Assembly (NCBI RefSeq): GCF_900102315.1
Contig: NZ_FNBL01000001.1
Location: forward strand, 695,841 to 759,840
Direction: 5' to 3'
Source: Celeribacter baekdonensis
GTDB lineage: Bacteria; Pseudomonadota; Alphaproteobacteria; Rhodobacterales; Rhodobacteraceae
DNA: 64,000 nt
The notes under the pieces were generated by a model. That model ran no database searches and was not told where the DNA came from. It saw nothing but the letters and a program-made list of their open reading frames with translations. The translations under genes were made by a program, and so were the position numbers. Each line of letters starts with the position of its first letter. Position 1 is the stretch's first letter. Shown here one piece after another: positions 1 through 9,242 of this stretch.

Positions 1-276
1 TGCGGCTTTCGCGCCATAAAGGGCCAAAAACGCCGCCCCGCCCCAACGCATCAACGGCAGAACGTGCGGAAAGGCCTCGGAGACCTGCGCTGAGGCGAAA
101 ACGCCGACCGCGATCAGCACCGCATCCGAGAACGCACAGACCAGCACGATGGGCAACACATGCGCCCGGCGGATGCCTTGGCGCAGCACAAAGGCGTTTT
201 GCGCGCCGATGGCAACGATCAGGCTGAGCCCGGTCAGGAACCCAGTGAGGAAAACGGGGAAAGCGGGGTGCATCAT
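1..276 (-). CDS. lysE: LysE/ArgO-family amino-acid exporter (3' end cut by window edge)
   Basis: The N-terminal ~92 residues of an inner-membrane basic amino-acid exporter are visible; the C-terminus lies outside the window. The reading begins MMHPAFPVFLTGFLTGLSL and contains GAQNAFVLRQG, the LysE/ArgO signature in the first helix-loop region, followed by a second hydrophobic segment. A GGAG lies 5 nt before the ATG at 276. It is divergent from argP at 367, the classical arrangement in which the LysR-type regulator switches on lysine or arginine export. Substrate choice (Lys or Arg) cannot be told from this fragment. Confidence 0.88.
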   Translation of the reverse strand, partial: MMHPAFPVFLTGFLTGLSLIVAIGAQNAFVLRQGIRRAHVLPIVLVCAFSDAVLIAVGVFASAQVSEAFPHVLPLMRWGGAAFLALYGAKAA

Positions 277-366
277 AAGCGCTCCAATGGGTCTGTCACA
301 TCGAGACAGGGGGATAAGGGTAAAATTTTGATTAGACAAATTAAAGATAATCCCCCAAGATTAGAT
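277..366. promoter_or_regulatory. Divergent lysE-argP control region
   Basis: This 90-nt AT-richer spacer between divergent lysE and argP holds ATTTTGATTAGACAAATTA-type sequence (about 325-344), which has the T-N11-A spacing common to LysR-family sites. It should carry both promoters and the ArgP operator. That is inference from gene arrangement; no exact operator was proven. Confidence 0.45.
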
Positions 367-1281
367 ATGCTTACTCCCGCCGATTACCCCGCCCTCACTG
401 CCCTTGCCCATGTTCTGCGCTGTGGCAGTTTCGAGGCCGCAGCCCATGCGCTCCACGTCACCCCATCGGCGATTTCGCAGCGGATCAAGGCGCTTGAGGA
501 CCGGATGGGCACGCCTTTGGTGCTGCGCGGATCGCCCTGTACCGGGACCGCAACCGGACGCCGTCTTGCGCGGCATATGGAGGATGTCGGCCTGTTGGAG
601 GCGCAACTGAGCCACGATCTGGGGCAGGACGAGCGTGTGACCCGGCGGCCTCTGCGCATTGCCGTCAATGCCGACAGTCTTGCCACATGGTTTTGCGATG
701 CGATGGCGCAAGCGCTTGCGGCACAAGAGGGGCTGTTGTTTCAACTGGAGATCGACGATCAGGACCACTCTGCCGATGCCTTAAAGCGGGGCGATGTCAT
801 CGGGGCCGTGTCGGCGCGGGCCACGGCTGTGGCGGGCTGTGACATCCATCCGCTCGGTGCGCTGCGGTATGAGGCGGTGGCCTCTCCCGGCTTTGTCGCG
901 CGCTATCTCCCGGATGGGATCACCGCCGCCGCCCTCACCCATGCGCCCTCTTTGGTCTATAACGAAAAGGATCGGCTTCAGGACATTTGGGCCACGCAGG
1001 TGAGCGGGCAACGCCTGTCCCTGCCCGCGCATCGCATCCCTTCGACCCATGGCTTTGTCGATGCGGCGCTGTTGGGGCTGGGCTGGGGGCTGAACCCCGT
1101 GGGCCTTTTGGCGCCGCATCTGGCCTCAGGCGCCTTGCTGCGCCTCTCACCCGACCCCGTCGATATTGCGCTGTTTTGGCATGTCTCGCGGTTGAATGCG
1201 CTTGTGCTTGCACCCGTGACACAGGCCATCGTTGGGACGGCCAAATCCCAGCTCATCCAAACAAAAACCCCCGCCACTTAG
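367..1281 (+). CDS. argP: LysR-family regulator ArgP
   Basis: Transcriptional regulator of 304 residues expected to sense lysine/arginine and activate the divergent exporter gene. An N-terminal winged HTH (about residues 5-62) contains SFEAAAHALHVTPSAISQR and RIKALEDRMGTPLVLRG, as in ArgP/IciA; the rest is a LysR effector domain. I start at ATG 367 because family members begin a few residues before the helix-turn-helix. An upstream in-frame ATG at 160 would add 69 unlikely residues and run through the lysE coding region. The stop codon lies inside a terminator hairpin shared with yebC. Confidence 0.9.
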   Translation: MLTPADYPALTALAHVLRCGSFEAAAHALHVTPSAISQRIKALEDRMGTPLVLRGSPCTGTATGRRLARHMEDVGLLEAQLSHDLGQDERVTRRPLRIAVNADSLATWFCDAMAQALAAQEGLLFQLEIDDQDHSADALKRGDVIGAVSARATAVAGCDIHPLGALRYEAVASPGFVARYLPDGITAAALTHAPSLVYNEKDRLQDIWATQVSGQRLSLPAHRIPSTHGFVDAALLGLGWGLNPVGLLAPHLASGALLRLSPDPVDIALFWHVSRLNALVLAPVTQAIVGTAKSQLIQTKTPAT

Positions 1282-1287
1282 CGGGGG
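1268..1287. terminator. Bidirectional intrinsic terminator between argP and yebC
   Basis: Seven-base-pair stem CCCCCGC (1268-1274) with GCGGGGG (1281-1287) and a 6-nt loop; the argP stop codon (1279-1281) lies in the loop and start of the right arm. The genes converge here, so it can serve both. An AAAAA run on the left flank gives a U-tract for the minus strand. Confidence 0.65.
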
Positions 1288-1312
1288 CTTTCGAAATCGG
1301 TCGCGTCAGCAA

Positions 1313-2053
1313 TTAAAGCTGTGCGGCCACATCGTCCGGCACGTCAAAGTTGGCCGTCACCGATTGCACATCATCATCATCTTCGATGGTTTCAACCAAA
1401 CGCATCAGCTTTTGCGCGGTCTCAAGATCGACCTCAGTGCGGTTCTGCGGTTTCCAGATCAGCTTGGTCTCCTTGGATTCGCCCAAAACGGCCTCCAAAG
1501 CGTCAGAGACCGCCGACAGATCGCTGTCCGCCGTGTAGATCCAATGACCGTCTTCGTCCGATTCCACATCCTCAGCACCCGCCTCAATCGCGGCCATCAT
1601 CACCGTGTCGGCATCGCCCACGGAGGCGTCATAAGTGATCTCGCCCACGCGGTCGAACATGAAGGACACCGAGCCAGAGGTGCCCAAATTGCCACCCGCT
1701 TTGGTGAAATAGGAGCGCACGTTGGACGCGGTGCGGTTGACGTTATCGGTCATGGTTTCGACGATAAAGGCGATGCCCGAAGGGCCGTAGCCCTCATAGC
1801 GGATTTCATCATAGTTTTCCGCATCGCCGCCCATGGCCTTTTTGATCGCGCGATCAATCACGTCTTTCGGACAAGACGCCGTTTTCGCCGTCTTCACCGC
1901 CAGACGCAACCGCGGGTTTTTCTCCGGGTCGGGGTCACCCATTTTCGCCGCCACGGTGATTTCCTTGGCGAGTTTGGAAAACAGTTTGGACCGCACCGCA
2001 TCCTGGCGCCCTTTACGGTGCTGGATGTTTGCCCATTTAGAATGGCCTGCCAT
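1313..2053 (-). CDS. yebC: YebC/PmpR-family translation or transcription factor
   Basis: Protein of 246 residues with the hallmark start [18 protein letters not shown] and the [19 protein letters not shown] and [10 protein letters not shown] motifs of the YebC family. Length matches the family (about 240-250). YebC proteins were named as DNA-binding regulators; recent work links some to relief of ribosome stalling at proline stretches. A strong Shine-Dalgarno (GGAGGTG) precedes the ATG. It stands alone, convergent with argP; in many proteobacteria it lies near ruvC, which is not seen here. Confidence 0.96.
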   Translation of the reverse strand: MAGHSKWANIQHRKGRQDAVRSKLFSKLAKEITVAAKMGDPDPEKNPRLRLAVKTAKTASCPKDVIDRAIKKAMGGDAENYDEIRYEGYGPSGIAFIVETMTDNVNRTASNVRSYFTKAGGNLGTSGSVSFMFDRVGEITYDASVGDADTVMMAAIEAGAEDVESDEDGHWIYTADSDLSAVSDALEAVLGESKETKLIWKPQNRTEVDLETAQKLMRLVETIEDDDDVQSVTANFDVPDDVAAQL

Positions 2054-2178
2054 TGAGGCACCTCCGCAAATTCAATTAAGTCAGCATTCGCGCCTCTATA
2101 GGCGATCCGCCCCCCGGCCCGCAAGATCACGCGCGGGGATCAATGGGCCGAAAGCGGGCAAATTCAAAAGAATTCGCC

Positions 2179-3960
2179 CTACATCGGCCAAAGAAACGGG
2201 ATAACCGCAGAGGCCAGAAGCCCGATGGAGATGTTCAACGGGATACCGATTTTCATATAATCGGTGAATTTATATCCGCCCGGACCGTAAACCATGGTGT
2301 TGGTTTGATAGCCAATGGGCGTGGCGAAGGACGCAGACGCCGCCACCATCACCGCCACCACAAGCCCACGCGGGTCAATGCCCATCGAATGCCCAAGGCC
2401 AATTGCAATCGGCGTGATCACCACGGCAACCGCATTGTTGGACACCAGTTCGGTCAAAAGCGAGGTCAAAAGATAGATCGACCAGACCACGAAAAACACC
2501 GGCAAGCCCTGAAGATGCGGCGTCAGTGCGGTGACGATCAATTGCACCGCACCCGAGGCCTCCAAGGCCGCGCCAATGGCCAGCATCGAAAAGATCATCG
2601 CCAAAAGCCGGCCATCGACAAAGGAGAACGCTTCTTCGGCGTCAATGCAGCGCGTGACCAAAACGATGGCCACGGCCACAACAGACAGCATCAGGATCGG
2701 AGCCACCCCAAAGGCTGCCAAAAAAACGATGGAGAACATCGCAATCAGCGCGATCGGCGCGTGCGAGCGGTGATAGGCGCGTTCGGTCGGAACCGAGACG
2801 TCGCCCATGTCCATATCGGAGGCAAGCCGTTGAATATCGGCGGGCGCGCCTTCGAGCAAAAGCGTATCCCCCACCCGCACCACAAGGTCCTGAATGTTTT
2901 GACCCAGGTTTTGATTGCGACGATGTACCGCAAGCGCATAGACACCGTAGCGGCGACGCAGGCGCATCGACGACAGCGACCGACCAACCATTTTACACCC
3001 CGGCGTGATCAGCACTTCCATCGTGGTGGTTTCCACCGCCGAAACCTGATCCACGCGTTTGAGCGATTTGTCGCGCTGGAGGCTGAGCAATTCGGTGATC
3101 TGCGAGCGCAGCACCACGCGGTCCCCCACCTGAAGCTGAAAGCCGTTCAATTCATGACGATAGGATTTGTCGCCGCGAATGACGTCGATCAACCGCACAC
3201 CTTCGCGTTTGAACAGTTGCACCCCGGTGACTTCACGCCCGATCAGGTTGCTGTCGGGCGGCACCACGGCTTCGGTGAAAAATTTCATCCTGGCGCGCCC
3301 GGAGGACAGCATCGCCGCCAGACTGTCGCGATTTGGCAAAAGATGCCGCCCGATGACCAAAAGATAAAACAGTCCCCAAGCGGTGATGATCAGGCCCAAA
3401 ATCGAGACCTCGAAAATCGTGAACGGTTCCATGCCTTGTGTCCGCGCCACACCATCGACCAAGAGGTTGGTCGAGGTGCCCAAAAGCGTGATCGTCCCGC
3501 CCATAATAGCACAATAACTAAGCGGTATCAGTAACTTAGACGGCTGCACCCCGAGCTTGGCCGACAGTTGGATGAACACCGGGATCATCACCACAACCAC
3601 AGGCGTGTTGGCCACAAAAGCCGACAGGATCACCACCACCAGCAACAGCAAGGCGATGGCCACAGGCGGGTGAGTTTCGGCGTAGCGCCCAGCTTGGCGG
3701 GTGAACCATTCCAGAGCGCCGGTGCGCACCATCGCCCCCATGACAATGAACATCGCCGCAATGGTCCAAGGGGCCGGGTTTGAAAGGACCGCGAGGCCTT
3801 TATCATAGGGCAAAATGCCCAAAACGATCATCAAGGCCGCGCCCGTTATGGCAACCACTTCGGTTGGAAAAATCTCGCGCACAAACAACACGAACATAAC
3901 GCCAACCACGACAAGTGCGACCACCGCCTCCGTCATAGGGCTGAATTGAAAAAGCTCCAT
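2179..3960 (-). CDS. SLC13-family permease with two TrkA-C (RCK_C) domains
   Basis: Inner-membrane transporter of 593 residues. Hydrophobic helices at both ends flank a soluble middle with two RCK_C domains (about residues 205-290 and 305-375, recognisable by GFQLQVGDRVVLR and LVVRVGDTLLLEG). Both halves contain the anion-transporter pattern, for example FVANTPVVVVMIP and LVSNNAVAVVITP. The family includes sodium/dicarboxylate and sulfate carriers; the substrate cannot be assigned. I start at ATG 3960 (MELFQFSPM), immediately before the first helix, rather than 20 codons upstream. No transport partner gene is adjacent. Confidence 0.88.
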   Translation of the reverse strand: MELFQFSPMTEAVVALVVVGVMFVLFVREIFPTEVVAITGAALMIVLGILPYDKGLAVLSNPAPWTIAAMFIVMGAMVRTGALEWFTRQAGRYAETHPPVAIALLLLVVVILSAFVANTPVVVVMIPVFIQLSAKLGVQPSKLLIPLSYCAIMGGTITLLGTSTNLLVDGVARTQGMEPFTIFEVSILGLIITAWGLFYLLVIGRHLLPNRDSLAAMLSSGRARMKFFTEAVVPPDSNLIGREVTGVQLFKREGVRLIDVIRGDKSYRHELNGFQLQVGDRVVLRSQITELLSLQRDKSLKRVDQVSAVETTTMEVLITPGCKMVGRSLSSMRLRRRYGVYALAVHRRNQNLGQNIQDLVVRVGDTLLLEGAPADIQRLASDMDMGDVSVPTERAYHRSHAPIALIAMFSIVFLAAFGVAPILMLSVVAVAIVLVTRCIDAEEAFSFVDGRLLAMIFSMLAIGAALEASGAVQLIVTALTPHLQGLPVFFVVWSIYLLTSLLTELVSNNAVAVVITPIAIGLGHSMGIDPRGLVVAVMVAASASFATPIGYQTNTMVYGPGGYKFTDYMKIGIPLNISIGLLASAVIPFLWPM

Positions 3961-4089
3961 GCATCCTCGCGCTGAGTGACTATATCCAGCGCAATATGAC
4001 CTGTAGCTCCCCCGGTTCACAAGCTCGAATAAAGGGCAGTTTCAAAACACTCTTGCGGCCAAGCCACCGAAATCAGAACAATTTTCCCC

Positions 4090-4902
4090 TTACGGGAGGC
4101 TTTGCTCCAACCGCCCGCCTTGGCGGATTTGGCGCACCCGTGTGGCCAACCCGGTTTTGTCATCGGTCTCAACATAAACGCCCGACAAAGTCGCCTCGCC
4201 TTTGGCTGGTTCAAACCGACCTTTCGCCATGCCCGTCACAAACCGGCGCAGCGGCTCCGCCTTGTCCATGCCGATCACCGAATTGTAGTCGCCACACATG
4301 CCCGCATCGGTCAAATAGGCTGTGCCACCGGGCAAAATCTGCGCATCGCCGGTACAGACATGGGTATGCGTGCCGACAACGACCGAGGCCTTGCCATCGC
4401 AAAAATGCCCCATCGCCATTTTCTCAGAGGTGGCTTCGCAATGGACATCAATCAAAGCGGCCTGAATCGAGCCGCCCAGTTTGTGGGTCATAAACACCTG
4501 ATCTAACGCGGAAAACGGATCATCAAAGGCGCGTTTCATAAACACTTGCCCCAAAACCTGCGCCACCAAAATGCGCCGCCCACGCCGATCTTCAAAAATC
4601 CGCACACCACGTCCGGGGGCCGCCTTGGCGAAATTGATCGGCCGAATGATCCGCGTGTCGCGTTCGCAATATTGCATCATGTCTTTTTGGTCAAAAGAAT
4701 GATCGCCCAGCGTCAAACAATCGACGCCCGCCTCCAACAGCGCCTTGGCATGTTCGCCCGAAAGCCCCATGCCATTGGTCGCGTTTTCGCCATTGACCAC
4801 GATGAAATCGAGGCCCCAATCGACGCGCAGTTTCGCGATCCGCTCAAGAACAGCTTGGCGTCCGGCACTGCCGACGATGTCTCCGAGAAATAGAATTTTC
4901 AT
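4090..4902 (-). CDS. YmdB-type metallophosphoesterase (TIGR00282 family)
   Basis: Cytosolic di-iron phosphoesterase of 270 residues; Bacillus subtilis YmdB cleaves 2',3'-cyclic nucleotides. Metal-binding residues by alignment with YmdB: D8 (LGDIVGSAGR), E39 and N40 (VNGENATNG), D67-H68 (GDHSFDQK), H154, H179 and H181 (GTHTHVCTGD). Position 67 is Asn in YmdB but Asp here; I believe this is common in alphaproteobacteria. The lone gene lies between the SLC13 permease and an aldolase gene on the same strand, with about 90-130 nt gaps on each side. Confidence 0.92.
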   Translation of the reverse strand: MKILFLGDIVGSAGRQAVLERIAKLRVDWGLDFIVVNGENATNGMGLSGEHAKALLEAGVDCLTLGDHSFDQKDMMQYCERDTRIIRPINFAKAAPGRGVRIFEDRRGRRILVAQVLGQVFMKRAFDDPFSALDQVFMTHKLGGSIQAALIDVHCEATSEKMAMGHFCDGKASVVVGTHTHVCTGDAQILPGGTAYLTDAGMCGDYNSVIGMDKAEPLRRFVTGMAKGRFEPAKGEATLSGVYVETDDKTGLATRVRQIRQGGRLEQSLP

Positions 4903-4993
4903 GGAAAAAAGGCTTAGGGCCCCGCGCAGCCATTGGCAAGAGATGTGGCAAGAGATGCGCCTTTACCGTGAGCGAAATACTCACATTGCGCGC

Positions 4994-5764
4994 TCAAATG
5001 TCCTGAAAACGTGCCAAACTGGCCCGTGCCGCCGCCATCAACCACGCCGCATCAATGCCAAGCGCCGTAAACCGCGAGCCCGCCGCGATATAGCGCCGCA
5101 ACGCCGCCTCATCGAGGGTGATGATGCCTGAGGGCATATCAAGCGCCTTGAGCCGGGCAAACCCGTCCAAAACAGCCGCCTCAACCTCGGGTGCCGCCAA
5201 ATTGCCGGGATATCCCATATCGGCGGCCAGATCGGCCGGACCGATAAAAACCGCATCGACGCCGGGGACAGCCGCGATCTCTTCCAGCGCGTCCATCCCG
5301 GCGCGGCTTTCGATTTGCACGATCAGGCACAGCTCACTTGCCGCTTTAGCCACATAGTCAGAAATCGCGCCAAACCGGCTGGCCCGCGTGATGCTATTCA
5401 TGCCGCGCAGCCCTTCGGGGGCGTAGCGCATCGCCGCCACTGCCGCGCGCGCCGCCTGTGCCGAATGCACCATCGGCACCATCAGCGTCTGCGCGCCTTG
5501 ATCGAGGTGACGTTTGATCAGCGCCGTGTCATTCTCGGCGATCCGCACAACCGGCGCACAGTCGGGAAAGCCCGAAAGCCCTTGCAGCACCGGCAGCACA
5601 TCCGCCACCTCCATCGCGCCATGTTCGCTGTCGATCAGCACCCAATCATAGCCCGCAGCGGCCAAAAGTTCGGCCTGTTGCCCGCCCCCCATCGTGTGCC
5701 ATGCCCCGAATTGTTGACCGCCCTCGCGCAGGCGGCGTTTGAACAGGTTGTGCGGGATTTGCAT
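4994..5764 (-). CDS. HpcH/HpaI-family class II aldolase
   Basis: Metal-dependent pyruvate aldolase of 256 residues, similar to 4-hydroxy-2-oxoheptanedioate (HpaI) or 2-keto-3-deoxy-L-rhamnonate aldolases, which split 2-keto-3-deoxy acids into pyruvate and an aldehyde. Visible motifs: WVLIDSEHG with the catalytic His near residue 48, LMVPMVHSA, VQIESRAG (metal Glu) and GPADLAADMG (metal Asp). Start ATG 5764 has GGAGG eight bases upstream; the upstream TTG at 5779 is not needed. No other aromatic-degradation gene is close, so the natural substrate is open. Confidence 0.88.
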   Translation of the reverse strand: MQIPHNLFKRRLREGGQQFGAWHTMGGGQQAELLAAAGYDWVLIDSEHGAMEVADVLPVLQGLSGFPDCAPVVRIAENDTALIKRHLDQGAQTLMVPMVHSAQAARAAVAAMRYAPEGLRGMNSITRASRFGAISDYVAKAASELCLIVQIESRAGMDALEEIAAVPGVDAVFIGPADLAADMGYPGNLAAPEVEAAVLDGFARLKALDMPSGIITLDEAALRRYIAAGSRFTALGIDAAWLMAAARASLARFQDI

Positions 5765-5787
5765 GGGGGAAGCCTCCAAAACAGGTC

Positions 5788-6354
5788 TTAAAAGGTTAAA
5801 ACTTCGCGCTCGGTCACAATCGCATCCAGTGGCGCGTCGGTGCCTTCGACCGGAAGATCCGGTGCCTCTTGCGCGCCATACGCCAGACCGACGGCAAAGA
5901 CCGACCCCTGCGCGCGCAGTTGCGCCAAGGTCCGATCATAAAACCCACCGCCATAGCCAAGCCGATGGCCATGACGGCTAAACGCCAGCATCGGCACGAT
6001 CAAAACAGTCGGGGTCACGGGCATGGAGCGTTCCGGGGTCAGTGTCCCAAACGCGCCTTTGACCATCGCCGTATCGGGCGTCCATAGATCAAAGCGCAAA
6101 GGCTGGGCCTTGGCTTCGACCACAGGCACCGCGACCGGGCCCGTTCGGGCAAGCGCGGTCATCACGGCACGCGGGTCGATCTCCGTATCAATCGGCAGAT
6201 AGCCCGCGATCACTTGGCCGCGAAACGGGGTCAAAAAACCCAAAAGCAATTGCGCCGCCTGACTGGCCGCAAGCCCGCCGGTCTTGTGCGCCTTGGCGCG
6301 GGCCACCCGCGCCCGCGCGCGCAGAGCCGATTTCAAATCATCCGTTACAGTCAC
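5788..6354 (-). CDS. 5-formyltetrahydrofolate cyclo-ligase
   Basis: Converts 5-formyl-THF to 5,10-methenyl-THF using ATP, 188 residues, the usual length. The C-terminal signature GYGGGFYDRTL is present, as is YLPIDTEIDPR. It begins at a GTG overlapping the mgtE stop by four bases (GTGA), indicating translational coupling. The GTG start gives MTVTDDLKSALRARAR, a normal N-terminus. In many proteobacteria 6S RNA adjoins this gene; here the upstream side is occupied by mgtE, so no 6S RNA can sit there. Confidence 0.93.
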   Translation of the reverse strand: MTVTDDLKSALRARARVARAKAHKTGGLAASQAAQLLLGFLTPFRGQVIAGYLPIDTEIDPRAVMTALARTGPVAVPVVEAKAQPLRFDLWTPDTAMVKGAFGTLTPERSMPVTPTVLIVPMLAFSRHGHRLGYGGGFYDRTLAQLRAQGSVFAVGLAYGAQEAPDLPVEGTDAPLDAIVTEREVLTF

Positions 6355-7751
6355 AGAAGAACCACACCCGCCAAACCTAAAAATGCAAAGAAACCAACAA
6401 CATCCGTCACGGTCGTCACAAAGGCCCCAGAGGCCAGCGCCGGGTCAACCCCGATGCGCTCCAACACGACAGGCACCCCGATCCCGGCCAGTCCCGCGAT
6501 CACCAGATTGATCACCATTGCCGCACCTATGACGGCGCCCAGCGCAGGAGAGCCAAACCAGGCGACCCCAACGGCCCCCATGATCACCGCGAAGACAATG
6601 CCATTGGTCAGCCCGACGAGCACCTCACGACGGATCACCCGCCAGACGTTCGCGCCGGTCAAATCGCGGGTGGCAATCGCACGCACGGCCACGGTCAGTG
6701 CCTGTGTGCCCGCATTGCCACCCATCGAGGCCACGATGGGCATCAACACAGCAAGGGCCACAAATTGCGAGATCGTCGCTTCGAATTGCGCAATCACCAA
6801 GGACGCCATGATCGCGGTGACAAGGTTGACCGCCAACCACGGCAGGCGTTGTTTCACCGTGTCAAACACCCGGTCGGCCAAAGAGCCTTCACCAACACCG
6901 GCGAGACGCATGATGTCCTCTTCGTGCTCTTCGTCCAACACGTTCATCGCGTCATCAATGGTGATCACGCCGACCACCCGGTCGTCCTCGTCCACCACGG
7001 GAGCCGCGATCATATGATACTGGTTGAACGCATAGGCCACATCGGTTTCGCTTTCATCGACGCGAAAGGTGCGAAATCCCGGCTCCAAAAGCTCGACCAA
7101 AGGTTGCTTGCGCGGTGCCCCAAGGATTTTGCCAAGGGTGACATGGCCCACAGGATGCAGTTTTGGATCAATCAGCACCATGTGGTAGAAATCTTCCGGC
7201 AGTTCCTCGGCCTCGCGCATGAAATCAATCGCCTCGCCCACGGTCCAATGCTCCGGGCCCATCACGACCTCGCGCTGCATCAAACGACCGGCGGAGAATT
7301 CCGGGTAGGACAGGGATTTTTCGACGGCAACCCGATCAGCATCCTCAAGAGAGGACAGAATCGCCTCTTGCGATTCCTCATCGAGGTCTTCGATCAGGTC
7401 GACCACGTCATCGGATTCAAGTTCGCGGACGGCTTCGGCCAACACTTCGGGCCGCAGGACGTGGATCACCTCGTCGCGGATGCCTTCGTCGAGTTCTGAG
7501 AGAATATCACCGTCAAACTCAGCACCATAGAGCAGAATCAGCCGCCGCCGGTCAAAGGCGTTGACCTGTTCGAGCAAGTCGGCGATGTCGGCCGCGTGCA
7601 GCGGTTCCATCAGTTCAATCAGCTTGGTCCGATTGCCTGTATCGACGGCAAAGAGGATTGAACTGAGCACACGCGCGCTCAGCGAATATCCATCCTCTTC
7701 GGCCTCTTCGACCTCCGCCTCTTCGGTGATGTCCTGCTGATCTTCGCTCAT
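6351..7751 (-). CDS. mgtE: Magnesium transporter MgtE
   Basis: Mg2+ channel of 466 residues: acidic N-terminus, MgtE_N superhelical domain (about 35-135), paired CBS domains (about 140-270; DEDDRVVGVITIDDAMNV) and a C-terminal five-helix pore domain (about 285-466) with the conserved SMGGNAGTQ and NGIVFAVIMGA. The pore closes when Mg2+ binds the cytosolic domains, so the protein regulates its own flux. It is first in an apparent operon with the folate cyclo-ligase gene. No M-box RNA is evident in the 137-nt upstream gap. Confidence 0.96.
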   Translation of the reverse strand: MSEDQQDITEEAEVEEAEEDGYSLSARVLSSILFAVDTGNRTKLIELMEPLHAADIADLLEQVNAFDRRRLILLYGAEFDGDILSELDEGIRDEVIHVLRPEVLAEAVRELESDDVVDLIEDLDEESQEAILSSLEDADRVAVEKSLSYPEFSAGRLMQREVVMGPEHWTVGEAIDFMREAEELPEDFYHMVLIDPKLHPVGHVTLGKILGAPRKQPLVELLEPGFRTFRVDESETDVAYAFNQYHMIAAPVVDEDDRVVGVITIDDAMNVLDEEHEEDIMRLAGVGEGSLADRVFDTVKQRLPWLAVNLVTAIMASLVIAQFEATISQFVALAVLMPIVASMGGNAGTQALTVAVRAIATRDLTGANVWRVIRREVLVGLTNGIVFAVIMGAVGVAWFGSPALGAVIGAAMVINLVIAGLAGIGVPVVLERIGVDPALASGAFVTTVTDVVGFFAFLGLAGVVLL

Positions 7752-7888
7752 ATCCTGCCCGCTTGTTCGTCACGGGGGACTTTAAGGCAGCTTGCCCAAG
7801 AGAAACAGAGGCAAGATTGATTTACCTCCCTGATCTGCGTGCTTAATCTGTTTCCAACGTTACACGTCTTTTACCAAAGCAGGTTCCC

Positions 7889-9181
7889 ATGGAAACACTC
7901 ATCGCCGGTCAGGTTGTCCAATTTACAGGCGACCCGTTTGTCATCCCCGCGCAAGAAGCCGTTCAGATTCAGTCAGACGGCGCGATTTTGATCCGGGACG
8001 GCAAAGTGGTCTCTGTCGGCGGACGCAATCACATGCGTGCCAAACACCCCGACGCGGTGTTTCATGACCATGGTCCGGGTTTGATTGCGCCCGGATTTAT
8101 TGACGCCCATGCCCATTATCCGCAAACCGCGATGATCGCGAGTTGGGGCAAGCGGTTGATTGACTGGCTCAACAGCTACACCTTTCCCGAAGAGATGAAA
8201 TTCGCGGATCGGGCCTATGCCGATGACATTGCCGGGCGCTATCTGGATTTACTTTTGGCCAATGGCACCACCACGGTGACCTCGTTTTGCACCATTCATC
8301 CCGGCTCTGTTGAGGCGCTGTTTGAGGCGGCCGAGGCGCGCGGAATGCGGATCGTGGCGGGCAAGACCTGTATGGACCGCGACACCGCACCTTTGGGTCT
8401 GCGCGACACCGCCCAATCCGCCTATGACGACAGCAAGGCCTTGTTGGAGCGCTGGCATAAACGCGGGCGCGCCACCTATGCGATCACGCCCCGGTTTTCA
8501 CCAACCTCGACACCGGAGCAGTTGGAGGCCCTTGGCACATTATGGGCAGAGCACCCGTCCTGTTTGATGCAAACCCATCTGTCCGAGCAATTGGACGAAA
8601 TCGAATGGGTCAAAGGGCTGTATCCCACTGCGCGCGATTATCTGGACACCTATGAGCAGTTCGGATTGGTCCGCGAAGGGGCGCTTTTTGGTCATGCGAT
8701 CCATTTGGAACCGCGCGAGATGGATCACCTGCGGGCCAATGATTGTTCGCTGATCCATTGTCCGACCTCGAACACCTTTATCGGTTCGGGCCTGTTTGAC
8801 ATGGGCGCGCGCAAGGCGGAGGGGCAGCGCGTGGGTCTTGCCACCGACACCGGCGGTGGATCGTCGTTTTCAATGCTGCGCACCATGGCCGCCGCTTATG
8901 AAATCGGCCAGTTGACCCATACGGCGCTGCACCCGGCACAGCTTTTGTGGCTGGCCACCTATGGCTCGGCTCATGCGTTGCATATGCAAGATCGGATTGG
9001 TTCGATTGCGCCGGGGATGGAGGCGGATTTCACGGTGTTGGATCTGGCCTCCACCCCCGCGATTGCCCAGCGCGCGATCCGGGCCGAAACAATTTGGGAA
9101 GAGGTGTTTCCGACCATCATGATGGGCGATGACCGCGCGATCATCGCCACCTATGTGATGGGCCACAGGGTCGCGGTTTGA
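7889..9181 (+). CDS. guaD: Guanine deaminase
   Basis: Amidohydrolase of 430 residues converting guanine to xanthine and ammonia in purine catabolism. Zinc-binding and catalytic motifs are visible: GFIDAHAHYPQT (HxH), LMQTHLSEQLDE, GHAIHLE and ATDTGGGSSFSML (Asp ligand). These, including the PQT after HAH, match GuaD rather than other amidohydrolases. The stop codon lies in the first unit of a 13-nt tandem repeat (9170-9234). A second purine deaminase gene lies 1.2 kb downstream on the other strand, suggesting a purine-salvage neighbourhood, although no xanthine dehydrogenase gene is visible. Confidence 0.93.
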   Translation: METLIAGQVVQFTGDPFVIPAQEAVQIQSDGAILIRDGKVVSVGGRNHMRAKHPDAVFHDHGPGLIAPGFIDAHAHYPQTAMIASWGKRLIDWLNSYTFPEEMKFADRAYADDIAGRYLDLLLANGTTTVTSFCTIHPGSVEALFEAAEARGMRIVAGKTCMDRDTAPLGLRDTAQSAYDDSKALLERWHKRGRATYAITPRFSPTSTPEQLEALGTLWAEHPSCLMQTHLSEQLDEIEWVKGLYPTARDYLDTYEQFGLVREGALFGHAIHLEPREMDHLRANDCSLIHCPTSNTFIGSGLFDMGARKAEGQRVGLATDTGGGSSFSMLRTMAAAYEIGQLTHTALHPAQLLWLATYGSAHALHMQDRIGSIAPGMEADFTVLDLASTPAIAQRAIRAETIWEEVFPTIMMGDDRAIIATYVMGHRVAV

Positions 9182-9234
9182 GATCGCGGTTTGACACCGT
9201 GGTTTGAGGTCGCGGTTTGAGGTCGCGGCTTGAC
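9170..9234. repeat. Five tandem copies of a 13-nt unit at the 3' end of guaD
   Basis: Units start at 9170, 9183, 9196, 9209 and 9222. The consensus is GTCGCGGTTTGAG; copies differ at one to three positions (for example ACCGTGGTTTGAG). The guaD stop codon (9179-9181) is in the first copy and each copy repeats the TTGA, so expansion does not extend the protein. There is no spacer structure, so it is a minisatellite, not CRISPR. Confidence 0.85.
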
Positions 9235-9242
9235 CTTGGGCC

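Noticed and set aside
2143-3534. 463-residue plus-strand open frame
   Set aside because: It is antisense to the SLC13 permease, with His/Arg-rich composition and no domain pattern.
6354-7888. 6S RNA near the folate cyclo-ligase gene
   Set aside because: The flanking space is filled by mgtE and the upstream gap shows no 6S-like fold.
9170-9234. CRISPR array
   Set aside because: Units are direct head-to-tail repeats with no spacers, and only 13 nt long.
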